Source: an uncultured Collinsella sp. (GTDB lineage: Bacteria; Actinomycetota; Coriobacteriia; Coriobacteriales; Coriobacteriaceae). Taken from it: DNA of 64,000 nt. This document shows positions 40,823 to 48,325 of the stretch, one piece after another. Within the stretch, counting starts at the first letter, position 1. Every line of letters begins with the position of its first letter. Made by a program: the position numbers and the translations under genes. Location: NCBI GenBank assembly GCA_900541065.1, contig UQIE01000009.1, forward strand, positions 22,520 to 86,519, written 5' to 3'. Under the pieces are notes generated by a model, which searched no databases, was not told the origin of the DNA, and saw only the letters and a program-made list of their open reading frames with translations.

Positions 40823-42513
40823 TCGTACCCGTTAAGTTTACCTACGCCTCGCGCGACCTGTGGTTTGACCCGCAGGACCTGGATATCCTCGAGGCCGATT
40901 ATGCCATTTGCTCTACCGAGCGCGGAACCGAGATCGGCTTGGTCACGGCCGATCCCTTCGAGGTGCCGCAAGACGAGATCGGTCAGCCGCTCAAGCCCGT
41001 GCTGCGCGTGGCGAGCGACATCGACCTGCAGCTTGCCGACGATCTTGCCATCCAGGGCGACGAGGCCATGATCGATTTCCGCCGTCTGGTCAAAGAACTC
41101 GACCTCGAGATGAAGCCGGTCGGCGTCGAGTACCTGTTTGGCGGCGAGAAGGCCGTGTTCTACTTTGCGGCCGAGGAGCGCGTCGATTTTCGCCAGCTCG
41201 TCAAGGATCTGTCCTCGACGCTGCACATTCGCGTCGACATGCGCCAGATCGGCGTGCGCGACGAGACTCGCCTGGTGGGCGGCTATGCCCAGTGCGGGCA
41301 GGAGCTCTGCTGCACGCGCTTTGGCGGACAGTTTGAGCCCGTCTCGATCCGCATGGCAAAAGAGCAGGACCTGCCGCTCAACTCGTCCAAGATCAGCGGC
41401 GTTTGCGGCCGCCTGATGTGCTGCCTGCGCTATGAGTTCGAGGCGTACAGGGACTTTAAGAGCCGTGCGCCCAAAAAGAAGACGCTCATCGATACGCCGC
41501 TCGGCAAGGCGCGTATTCAGGAGTATGACACGCCGCGTGAGCAGCTGGTGCTGCGCCTGGAGAGCGGCAAAGTCTTTAAGGTCAACCTAGCCGATATGAC
41601 GTGCTCGGAGGGCTGCAAAAAGAAGGCCGCCGAGCAGGGCTGCAACTGCCGCCCCGACTGCGTGACGCGCGACGTGCTCGAGCGCATCGAGTCGCCCGAG
41701 ATGCGCCTGGCGCTCATGGAGCTCGATCGCGAAAACGGCGTCGATGTGGGCGATGGCCTGTCGAGTGCCGACCGTCTGGCCGGCACGTCGATGCCCAAGC
41801 GCCGTCGTCGCGATGCTGAATCCGATGCTCGCGCCGGTCAGGGTCAGGGCGAGGGCCGTGGCCGCGGAAAAGGCCGCGGTAAGGCCGAGACACCCGAGGC
41901 CGAGGGGGCGGCCGATGGCCGTCGCCGTCGCAAGCGCGCGGGCTCGGGCGATGCTACCGAGGTTGCAGCCGCGGGCAAGAACGCCTCTCGCGAGCGCGAG
42001 GTTCAGCAGCCCCAGCAGCAGAATCGCGGCGGCGGCATGAACCCCACACGTCGCCGCCGCCGTCATCTGTCGAGCGAGGAGCGCGAGGACGCCTTCCGCG
42101 CCGCAGCTGCTCGCGAGGCCGGTGCCGCTTCCAAGGGCGCCTCAGCCTCCGATGCGCCTGTCGACAAGAGCGGCAAGTCACGTGGCGAGGAGGAGCGCGC
42201 GCCGCGTCCGCGCCGTCGCCATTCCTCGGGCGCGCAACAGAAGCCCTCAGTGCCCTCCGTGGCCGATCAGGTCTCGGATGGCGAGGTCAAGGTCACGCGC
42301 CGTCGTCCCGGGGATGGCGGGGGAGCGGCTGCCAAGGCTTCGCGTGGCGCCGCTCGCGACGAGCGCGAGCCGCGCGAGAATCGCGGTGGCGAGGGCTCGG
42401 CCGACCAGGGTCAAAAGCGCCGTCGCCGTCGTCGTTCCCGCAAGCCGCGCCAGGATGGTGGCGAGGGCTCGACCCCGTCTTCGTCCGCACCACAACCGCC
42501 CGCCGGCGAATAA
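40813..42513 (+). CDS. ricT: PSP1-domain protein RicT/YaaT with long basic tail
   Basis: Homologue of B. subtilis RicT (YaaT), part of the RicAFT iron-sulfur complex affecting RNase Y and sporulation or competence. The PSP1 domain occupies about residues 1-270: IGVRDETRLVGGYAQCGQELCC, KISGVCGRLMCCLRYE and the Cys-rich CKKKAAEQGCNCRPDC. Beyond residue about 300 the protein is a disordered Arg/Gly/Ala-rich tail (566 aa total against about 275 usual) with repeated RRRR and GQGEGRGRGKG patches, which suggests RNA or ribosome contact. Overlaps holB. Confidence 0.9.
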   Translation: MPLVVPVKFTYASRDLWFDPQDLDILEADYAICSTERGTEIGLVTADPFEVPQDEIGQPLKPVLRVASDIDLQLADDLAIQGDEAMIDFRRLVKELDLEMKPVGVEYLFGGEKAVFYFAAEERVDFRQLVKDLSSTLHIRVDMRQIGVRDETRLVGGYAQCGQELCCTRFGGQFEPVSIRMAKEQDLPLNSSKISGVCGRLMCCLRYEFEAYRDFKSRAPKKKTLIDTPLGKARIQEYDTPREQLVLRLESGKVFKVNLADMTCSEGCKKKAAEQGCNCRPDCVTRDVLERIESPEMRLALMELDRENGVDVGDGLSSADRLAGTSMPKRRRRDAESDARAGQGQGEGRGRGKGRGKAETPEAEGAADGRRRRKRAGSGDATEVAAAGKNASREREVQQPQQQNRGGGMNPTRRRRRHLSSEEREDAFRAAAAREAGAASKGASASDAPVDKSGKSRGEEERAPRPRRRHSSGAQQKPSVPSVADQVSDGEVKVTRRRPGDGGGAAAKASRGAARDEREPRENRGGEGSADQGQKRRRRRRSRKPRQDGGEGSTPSSSAPQPPAGE

Positions 42514-42576
42514 CGCCCGCGAGCGGATTTAACCTGCCTCGCCCCGAGCGCATCGGGGTATCATAGCGCCGAATCA

Positions 42577-42612
42577 ACAACCCTCCCTGCGATCGAGCGT
42601 AGGGAGGGTTGT
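42577..42612 (+). promoter_or_regulatory. Hairpin sequestering the comF ribosome-binding site
   Basis: Perfect 12-bp stem ACAACCCTCCCT / AGGGAGGGTTGT with a 12-nt loop. The 3' arm is the Shine-Dalgarno sequence of comF (TTG start at 42616), so the folded mRNA would block translation. A -10-like TATCAT lies at 42559-42564. The lack of a T-run argues against a terminator. Confidence 0.6.
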
Positions 42613-42615
42613 GTC

Positions 42616-43422
42616 TTGAAGAGCCATCTGAACATATTGAGCCGTCTGCAGAGTGCCGGTGCCCTACCGTTTGCGGACGAATTGCTACCGTTTGCCGAGC
42701 GCGCGACGTACGAGGCGCTCGAGGCATTGTCGCCAACACGATGTACCGGCTGCGAGCGCGCCGGTGCGCTTATTTGCCAAGACTGCCTGGCCGCGCTCAC
42801 GCTCATCGACCCACGTCATAGCTGCACCCGATGTGGCGCCCCGTTTGGGGATTTGCTGTGCACTGAGTGTTCGGTCGAGGGCACGTCTTCGGCAATGGCG
42901 GAGGCGCTCGACCGCTGCCTGGCGTGCGCCGTCTATGCGCATCCGCTGCCGCGCATCATTAAAGCGTACAAGGATGCGGGCGAGCGACGTCTGGCTCCGT
43001 ATCTGGCGGAGCTGTTCTACGACACCGCCCTGCATGCCCAGGTCGTAGCTCCCGATCTCTACGGAGGCGTGCTTTCCGGTGCGGATGCGGTGGTGTTTGT
43101 GCCTGCGACGGCGGCAGCGTTTCGGCGGCGTGGTTTTGATCATATGGAGGCTATTGCGCGCCCATTTTGCGAGCTGTCGGGTGTTCCTCTGCTCGATGCT
43201 CTCGTCAAGTACGGGCATGGCGACCAGCGCGAACTCGGTCGTGAGGAGCGCCGCGAGCGTGCCCGAGGTATGTACGAGACGGTTGAGGACGTGCACGGCC
43301 GCCGCCTGCTGCTTATCGACGACGTTATCACCACGGGTGCGACGATGGCAGCGGCTTCGGCGGAACTCAAGCGCGCCGGTGCCACGGCCGTTGATGGCCT
43401 CGCTATCGCACGCGTTTGGTAG
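42616..43422 (+). CDS. comF: ComF-family phosphoribosyltransferase-like protein
   Basis: ComFC-type protein of 268 aa, linked in other bacteria to DNA uptake. It shows N-terminal zinc fingers (CTGCERAGALICQDC; CTRCGAPFGDLLCTEC) and the PRPP-binding loop LLLIDDVITTGATMAAAS near the C-terminus. FVPATAAAFRRRGFDH is the family's conserved middle motif. TTG start with GGGAGGG eight bases upstream, embedded in a hairpin. Its position upstream of a candidate raiA RNA and hpf mirrors the comFC-raiA neighbourhood seen in Firmicutes. Confidence 0.92.
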   Translation: MKSHLNILSRLQSAGALPFADELLPFAERATYEALEALSPTRCTGCERAGALICQDCLAALTLIDPRHSCTRCGAPFGDLLCTECSVEGTSSAMAEALDRCLACAVYAHPLPRIIKAYKDAGERRLAPYLAELFYDTALHAQVVAPDLYGGVLSGADAVVFVPATAAAFRRRGFDHMEAIARPFCELSGVPLLDALVKYGHGDQRELGREERRERARGMYETVEDVHGRRLLLIDDVITTGATMAAASAELKRAGATAVDGLAIARVW

Positions 43423-43432
43423 GGGTGGTTTT

Positions 43433-44542
43433 GTGGCAGTAAAGATTGAGCGGCGCAACGAGCCGACAGGCGAACAGCTAGCGGCTTCCATAATCCTGAC
43501 CGGCGCCTCGGCGCTGCGCATGATGCGCGCCGAGCGCCGGCAGATGGGCTATATCAGCTGGAAGGACCTTAACCCCGATGAAGAGTGCCGTGTGCTGCGC
43601 GCGTCGTCGCCCTCGACCGAGGATATCTATCTTCCCGACTTGGTGCGGATTGGGGCCGCAAGCGGCGAGGTGCAAGAGGATTTGTGCTTGCTGGTAGGAT
43701 CTGCAGCGCAGCGCCGCCGTATTCTTGGCGTGAGCTGGTCCGTATGCTCCGAGTTGCCCGCCGGCTCGATTCTAGAGGTGGAACCGGGGGTGTACAGTCT
43801 ATCTCCCGAGGCCCTTTGCGTAGCCGCCGCGCGCGAGGTCGGCTGCATCCAGGCATTTGCCCTGGCCCAGGAGCTGTGCTCTAAGATTTCACTGAGTGAC
43901 CGCGGGAAGTATCTGCCTCCCTACACCTCGCCTGTCGTGAACAAATTGGCAAAGGACAAAGACCAGCCGCCAGATGTCGGTTACTTTGAGGTCGAGTCCG
44001 TGCTGACACCCGATTGCCTGGTAGATTACCTCGCGGCATGCAAGGGGAATGTGGCCAAACAGCTGCTGCGCCTGTGTCCCTACCTGTCAGAAAATCTGCG
44101 CTCGCCCATGGAGTGCATCATGCTCGCTCTGTTTTCGCTTCCGTTTTCCTATGGCGGATTTGCCTGCGGTCCCTTTAAGACCGACTACAAGATCGAGTTC
44201 GATGACCGCGCGCAGGCAATCTCGGGGATGCCGCATGCAGTTTGCGATGCGTATCAGGAAGCAGCCCAGTTTGACCTGGAATACAACGGTGAGCTGGGTC
44301 ATTCCTCTCGAAGGGGACGTGTCCATGATGAAAAACGCAACACGGGCTTGATTACTATGGGAATCGAGGTCGCGACGGTCAACAACGAAATGCTCTGCGA
44401 CATGGAAGCGATGGAAGCGCTCGCATGGCGCATCCACCAGCGTATGCGAAAGCGGTACCGGAATCGTGTCGATGCCCGCAGGAAGAAGCAAGAGGCGTTG
44501 CTTAACACGCTGCGGGCGTGTTTTGGGCTTAAGCCGGTCTAA
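43433..44542 (+). CDS. Hypothetical protein with DUF559/PD-(D/E)xK-like C-terminus
   Basis: Protein of about 369 aa, 10 bases after comF. The N-terminal part has no recognised motif. From about residue 223 the order SPMECIMLALFSLPFSYGGF, KTDYKIEFDD, then FDLEYNGELGH (D281, E283) and HDEKRNTGLITMGIEV resembles the nuclease-fold tail of DUF559 / AbiEi-linked proteins. The GTG start (43433) is preceded by GGGGTGG; the frame stays open far upstream inside comF, so the start is uncertain. A nuclease or toxin-antitoxin role is an inference. Confidence 0.55.
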   Translation: MAVKIERRNEPTGEQLAASIILTGASALRMMRAERRQMGYISWKDLNPDEECRVLRASSPSTEDIYLPDLVRIGAASGEVQEDLCLLVGSAAQRRRILGVSWSVCSELPAGSILEVEPGVYSLSPEALCVAAAREVGCIQAFALAQELCSKISLSDRGKYLPPYTSPVVNKLAKDKDQPPDVGYFEVESVLTPDCLVDYLAACKGNVAKQLLRLCPYLSENLRSPMECIMLALFSLPFSYGGFACGPFKTDYKIEFDDRAQAISGMPHAVCDAYQEAAQFDLEYNGELGHSSRRGRVHDEKRNTGLITMGIEVATVNNEMLCDMEAMEALAWRIHQRMRKRYRNRVDARRKKQEALLNTLRACFGLKPV

Positions 44543-44583
44543 TTCACGTCGAAAGGAGGAGGGGGGGGGTTAATCATATGCCC

Positions 44584-44800
44584 TGGCCAAAAAATGGCAA
44601 ATATGAGTACTGTCACTAAATCAGTAACAGCAAAATCAAAGAATTTAGGACTCGGAGGCGGCGTAAAGAAAGAAGATAATAAACAAACGTAGAATAACTA
44701 AGCATCAGATTGGCGACACTAAGCGCAAAATCTGTCAGAGAGGCCAAAATTGCCTGTTACAAAATTGGTAACAGTACTCATATTTGCTATTTTTTGGCCA
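44584..44800. repeat. 217-bp AT-rich element with 47-nt inverted arms
   Basis: Arms 44584-44630 and 44754-44800 begin TGGCCAAAAAAT and share the block GCAAATATGAGTACTGT. The outer 30 bases match at all but one position. The 123-bp centre is AT-rich and non-coding. Just before it lies GAAAGGAGGA plus a run of nine G (44561-44569) and a tiny frame MPWPKNGKYEYCH that begins at 44578 and runs into the left arm. It looks like a MITE-type or structured element inserted upstream of the promoter at 44922. Confidence 0.75.
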
Positions 44801-44921
44801 CGGCGCCCTAAGACGGGTGTGTTGGGGCTTTCCATAGGGGAGCGACGGGCTTAATCAGAGCGCGTGCGGCCCGTCCTGACCTGCGAAATCTGTACTCGCG
44901 ATGCGAATAACGCCCCTAACC

Positions 44922-44950
44922 TTAAACTTTAGCTTGAACTTAGCTATAAT
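44922..44950 (+). promoter_or_regulatory. Promoter of the structured RNA / lipoprotein transcript
   Basis: TTAAAC (44922-44927), 17-bp spacer, TATAAT (44945-44950), the best consensus promoter in the window. It starts a transcript near 44957, about 325 bases before the next start codon. Confidence 0.75.
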
Positions 44951-44956
44951 GCGCTA

Positions 44957-45255
44957 CGTTCCTGCCGGGCTGTGGTTGCGGACGGACGAAATGTCCATCC
45001 TAGTCCAAGACAGACGCGGTCAAAGGGATCCACGTAAGCGACCGCGTGCGCGCGGCGCGATCATGGCGCGTCCTAGATGTAAGCCGCACCGTCCGTTCTA
45101 CTTTCTTTGGGGCAATACCGCCTCGCGGGCGAGCGGGCCAGTCGTGAAGGTGGTTACGGCCTCCCGAGCAAACACCCCGGTGCGCAAGTGTGGGGTCAAA
45201 TACCAGGTCAGCTGGTGGGAACAACCCGTTATTCCGCGCAACGCACGGATTGTAT
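44957..45255 (+). ncRNA. Structured non-coding RNA, candidate raiA RNA
   Basis: About 300 nt downstream of a strong promoter without a supported gene. It has a closing helix (44971-44981 with 45234-45246, GTG-GTTGCGG against CCGC-GCAAC-CAC with bulges) and several local stems: GGACGGAC/GTCCATCC (about 44979-45000), ACGCGGTC/GACCGCGT (45014-45021 with 45040-45047), a CCCC...GGGG hairpin around 45175-45195, and ACCAG/CTGGT near 45212-45226. It lies upstream of the hpf/raiA gene with comF also nearby, matching the known genomic setting of the raiA RNA class in Firmicutes and Actinobacteria. I cannot match the consensus from memory; class is inferred from context and structure. Confidence 0.5.
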
Positions 45256-45281
45256 ACGACACAGAAGGCAGGGTAGTGGAC

Positions 45282-46292
45282 ATGGTGAGGGGCAGCTTGA
45301 TGCACGCGGCTCGGTTAGGTGCTGGGACCGCGGCGGTCATTGCCGTATTGGGTTTGAGCGGATGCGCGTTCAACCCACTGTCCACGTTCACGACACCCAC
45401 GATTGACCAGATCGAGCGCGAGACCGTTACCCCTACGGTGTCGGACGATGCCCTGGTCACTCCCGGTACCCTGACGGTTGCCCTCGATACCTCCGATGCC
45501 CCGCAGGCCATGCAGGGCGCCGATGGCAACCTCACGGGCTACGCAGTTGACGCTGCCCGCGCCCTTGCAAGTCGCATGGGCCTTAAGGTCGCCTTCGTCG
45601 ATGCGTCTTCTGCCGATTCCGCGCTCGGCGACAAAAAGGCCGACATCTTCATTGGCGACATCAATTCCACGGATGGTGACATCAGCACGCTTGGTACTTG
45701 CCTGTACGACGCTGCGGCAGTGTTCGGGAAGACGAGCGACGGCGAGTCGCTGAGCGTTTCCACCGAAACGCTTAACACCGCTACCCTGGGCGTTCAGACC
45801 TCCTCGGCCTCGCAGGAGGCGCTTGCCAAGCAAAGCATCACCGCCAACCAGAAGACCTTCACCAACATCAACGAGTGCTTTGAGGCACTCGAGTCCGGCG
45901 AGATCGACTACGTGATTTGCGATTCCACGGCCGGCGGCTACCTTGCGCGCCTGATGAGCCAGATCTCTTACGTCGGCGCGCTCGAGACACCCTCGACGCT
46001 CGACGTCGCGGGCCTCGCGGCCAACGATGAGCTATGCCGTGCCGTGAGCGATGCCCTCGACGGTATCACGGTCGATGGCACGCTCGAGGCGGTCCACTCC
46101 GTCTGGTACGGCACGATGCCCTATGATCTCACCACCAAGACGGTCTCGGGCGCCGACGTGCAGTCGACCGACACCGGATCCAGCGAGTCCGCATCCTCCG
46201 ATTCGAGCAGCGAGGGTACAACCTCCGAGGATAAATCGTCCAGCCAGGAGGGCACTATCACCGACGACGACATTAACAAGCTCAATAGCTAG
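45282..46292 (+). CDS. Extracellular solute-binding lipoprotein (amino-acid type, SBP family 3)
   Basis: Secreted lipoprotein of 336 aa. Signal peptide with lipobox LSGC about 28 residues in. The SBP_bac_3 domain follows: GTLTVALDTSDAPQAMQ, GNLTGYAVDAARALASRMGL, FEALESGEIDYVICDSTAGG. It ends with a Ser/Thr/Glu-rich tail. No ABC permease or ATPase is adjacent, so it could be a sensor or an orphan receptor. Start: ATG 45282 gives a better n-region, while ATG 45300 has the better GAGGGG site; either works. The frame upstream to 44901 covers the structured RNA and is not taken as coding. Confidence 0.85.
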   Translation: MVRGSLMHAARLGAGTAAVIAVLGLSGCAFNPLSTFTTPTIDQIERETVTPTVSDDALVTPGTLTVALDTSDAPQAMQGADGNLTGYAVDAARALASRMGLKVAFVDASSADSALGDKKADIFIGDINSTDGDISTLGTCLYDAAAVFGKTSDGESLSVSTETLNTATLGVQTSSASQEALAKQSITANQKTFTNINECFEALESGEIDYVICDSTAGGYLARLMSQISYVGALETPSTLDVAGLAANDELCRAVSDALDGITVDGTLEAVHSVWYGTMPYDLTTKTVSGADVQSTDTGSSESASSDSSSEGTTSEDKSSSQEGTITDDDINKLNS

Positions 46293-46609
46293 TTATTGCT
46301 AGGGGTGGCGTCTCCTATGCGCTAGGAGAGATGCCTCTTCACGGTTTCAACACGCACTGCCGGGCTTCCCCGATGGGGGAGCCCGGCTTTTTCATCCCAA
46401 TAAAACCAGCAGGTCAAAGCCAATTTTCGGGACCAAATACAAAGTCGTCGTCGCCCTCCTATAGCGCACTTTGCCACAGAAAAGTGCGAGACTTCGGTAT
46501 GCGGTATCAAGCAATCGTTATTCGGGTCTTTGGGAATCCGCGTGATTAAATGCACGGCAATGGGTACATAGCCAGTACAGTAAGTCCCCGAGGCAGATTG
46601 GAGCCACGT
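46293..46609. other. Spacer upstream of hpf
   Basis: 317 bp holding the lipoprotein terminator (46359-46392) and then non-coding sequence that should carry the hpf promoter. No further structure or repeat is seen. Confidence 0.5.
46359..46392 (+). terminator. Terminator of the lipoprotein gene
   Basis: GCCGGGCT-CCCC / GGGGAGCCCGGC stem with one bulge, GATG loop, five T. Confidence 0.9.
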
Positions 46610-47194
46610 ATGGATATCAAGGTTTCTGGACGCAAGACGACGGTAACCGATGCTCTGCGTGCGCATGTGGATGAGAAGATCGGCGAGGCGCTCAAGGTTT
46701 TCGATATCGAGCCCATGACGGTCGACGTTGTACTTCGCTATGAGAAGAACCCCTCGAACCCCAACCCGGCAATCGTCGAGGTTACGGTTCGTGCCCGCGG
46801 TTCGGTGATTCGCGTTGCCGAGCACGGCGCAGATATGTACGCCGCCATCGACCTCTCCGCCGATAAGGTCACCCGCCAGCTGCGCAAGTTCAAGACCAAG
46901 GTCGTGGACAACCGCCAGGGCGGTGCCAGCGCAGCGGATGTCGCACCGGTCGAGCGCGTCGAGGATCTGGCCGACCTGCTGCTGCCCGAGGAGGAGGATG
47001 ACCTGCTCGTCCGCGAGAAGGTCATCGATGTCACCCCGATGACTGAGGAGCAGGCGCTGGTGCAGACCGATCTGCTCGGCCACGACTTCTACGTGTTCGA
47101 GAACGCGACGACTGGCCTCATCAATGTGGTGTATCACCGTAAGAATGGTGGATATGGCATCATCAAGCCCCGCATCGAAACACTTGACGAGTAA
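46610..47194 (+). CDS. hpf: Ribosome hibernation-promoting factor, long form (HPF/RaiA)
   Basis: Binds the 30S subunit and forms inactive 100S ribosome dimers in stationary phase. N-terminal domain (1-100): MDIKVSGRKTTVTDALRAHVDEKIG and ADMYAAIDLSADKVTRQLRKFK. The C-terminal dimerisation domain (about 135-194) has VIDVTPMTEEQALVQTDLLGHDFYVF and INVVYHRKNGGYGIIKP. 194 aa is normal for the long form. GGAG precedes ATG 46610. Confidence 0.95.
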   Translation: MDIKVSGRKTTVTDALRAHVDEKIGEALKVFDIEPMTVDVVLRYEKNPSNPNPAIVEVTVRARGSVIRVAEHGADMYAAIDLSADKVTRQLRKFKTKVVDNRQGGASAADVAPVERVEDLADLLLPEEEDDLLVREKVIDVTPMTEEQALVQTDLLGHDFYVFENATTGLINVVYHRKNGGYGIIKPRIETLDE

Positions 47195-47198
47195 AATA

Positions 47199-47255
47199 CG
47201 TTAACTTGCATGAGTTAACGGTTGGCGGCCATCCCATGCGGATGGCCGCCTTTTT
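47199..47255 (+). terminator. Terminator of hpf, with a preceding small palindrome
   Basis: CGTTAACT-tgcatg-AGTTAACG (47199-47220), then GGCGGCCATCC / GGATGGCCGCC (47224-47250) with five T. Confidence 0.92.
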
Positions 47256-47273
47256 ACGTAAGGAGTCGCTTTG

Positions 47274-48227
47274 ATGGACAAGGCTGCATCTACCGGCCAT
47301 TCTGACCGCTGCCGCATCGTCGTCGATACCTGCTGCGACTTTAGCCCCGAGGTCGCCGCGAACCTCGATGTCGATATCTTGGGCTTCCCCTTCATTATCG
47401 ATGGCGAGGAGCGCACGGACGATATCTGGTCGAGCATGAGCCCTAAGGAGTTCTACGACCGTATGCGCGCCGGCGCTCGCGTGTCTACCTCCGCCGTGTC
47501 GCTCGGTCGCTATATCGAGTTCTTTACCGAGTGCGCCAAAGAAGGCACGCCCACGGTCTACCTGTGCTTTACCTCGGCGCTGTCGTCGAGCTACAACTCC
47601 GCGTGCCAGGCGGCAGATGCCGTGCGCGCCGAGTATCCCGATTTTGAGCTCTACGTGGTCGACAACGCTCTGCCCTGCGCGACCGGCGCGCTCCTGGCGC
47701 TCGAGGCCGTGCGCCAGCGCTCGGCGGGACTCACCGCCAAGCAGCTGGTCGACTGGGCAAACGAGGCAAAGACCTACGTCCACGGCTACTTTACGCTCGA
47801 GAGCTTCGACGCGCTGGCTGCCGGCGGCCGCATTCCGCCCGCGGCGGCGCAGCTCACGGCAAAGCTCGACGTCAAGCCCGAGCTCTCCTACGACCTGGCC
47901 GGCTCGCTGTCGCTGATCGGCGTCAACCGCGGCCGCAAGAAGGCGCTCAAGTCCATCCTCAAGTCGTTCCGCGAGAACTATGTGCCCGATCGCACCATGC
48001 CCATCGCCATCATGACGGCCGATGCCGAAAAGGACGGCGACTGGCTCGAGGCCGCCATCCGCAAGGAGGAGGGCTGCGCCGACGTCACCATCATCCGTAG
48101 TTCCGTCGGTCCTACCATCGGCTCGCACGTGGGCCCCGGCATGGTGGCCTGCGCGTTTTGGGGCAAGAATCGTGCCGAGAAAGCCTCGCTTTCCGACCGC
48201 ATCGCGCGCCGTGTGCGAGGCGAGTAG
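47274..48227 (+). CDS. DegV-family fatty-acid-binding protein
   Basis: DegV protein of 317 aa; the family binds fatty acids and presents them to fatty-acid kinase (FakA) in Gram-positive bacteria. RIVVDTCCDFSPE starts the N-terminal domain, then GARVSTSAVS (lipid-head contact region), FTSALSSSYNSA and the C-terminal SSVGPTIGSHVGPGMVACAF with the conserved GxHxGPG. AAGGAG is placed before ATG 47274. FakA is not adjacent. Confidence 0.93.
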   Translation: MDKAASTGHSDRCRIVVDTCCDFSPEVAANLDVDILGFPFIIDGEERTDDIWSSMSPKEFYDRMRAGARVSTSAVSLGRYIEFFTECAKEGTPTVYLCFTSALSSSYNSACQAADAVRAEYPDFELYVVDNALPCATGALLALEAVRQRSAGLTAKQLVDWANEAKTYVHGYFTLESFDALAAGGRIPPAAAQLTAKLDVKPELSYDLAGSLSLIGVNRGRKKALKSILKSFRENYVPDRTMPIAIMTADAEKDGDWLEAAIRKEEGCADVTIIRSSVGPTIGSHVGPGMVACAFWGKNRAEKASLSDRIARRVRGE

Positions 48228-48325
48228 GCAGGCGCTGCGGCTGCAAGCGCCCTCAAGTCACGGCCGAAACGCTGGCACCGAGTATTCAACCTGGTAACAA
48301 CACCCAACCCAAAAGGAAAGGTTTC

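Noticed and set aside
45212..45250. SRP (4.5S) RNA, 6S RNA or T-box based on ACCAGGTCAG and nearby GGGAACAACCC
   Set aside because: The SRP GGAA tetraloop and GGAAGCAGC block are missing. There is no T-box TGGNACCGCG sequence and no 6S-type central bubble that I can draw.
44901..45281. N-terminal extension of the solute-binding lipoprotein by 127 codons
   Set aside because: It would cross the promoter, gives an Arg/Trp-rich sequence without homology-like features, and would bury the signal peptide. The stretch is better explained as structured RNA.
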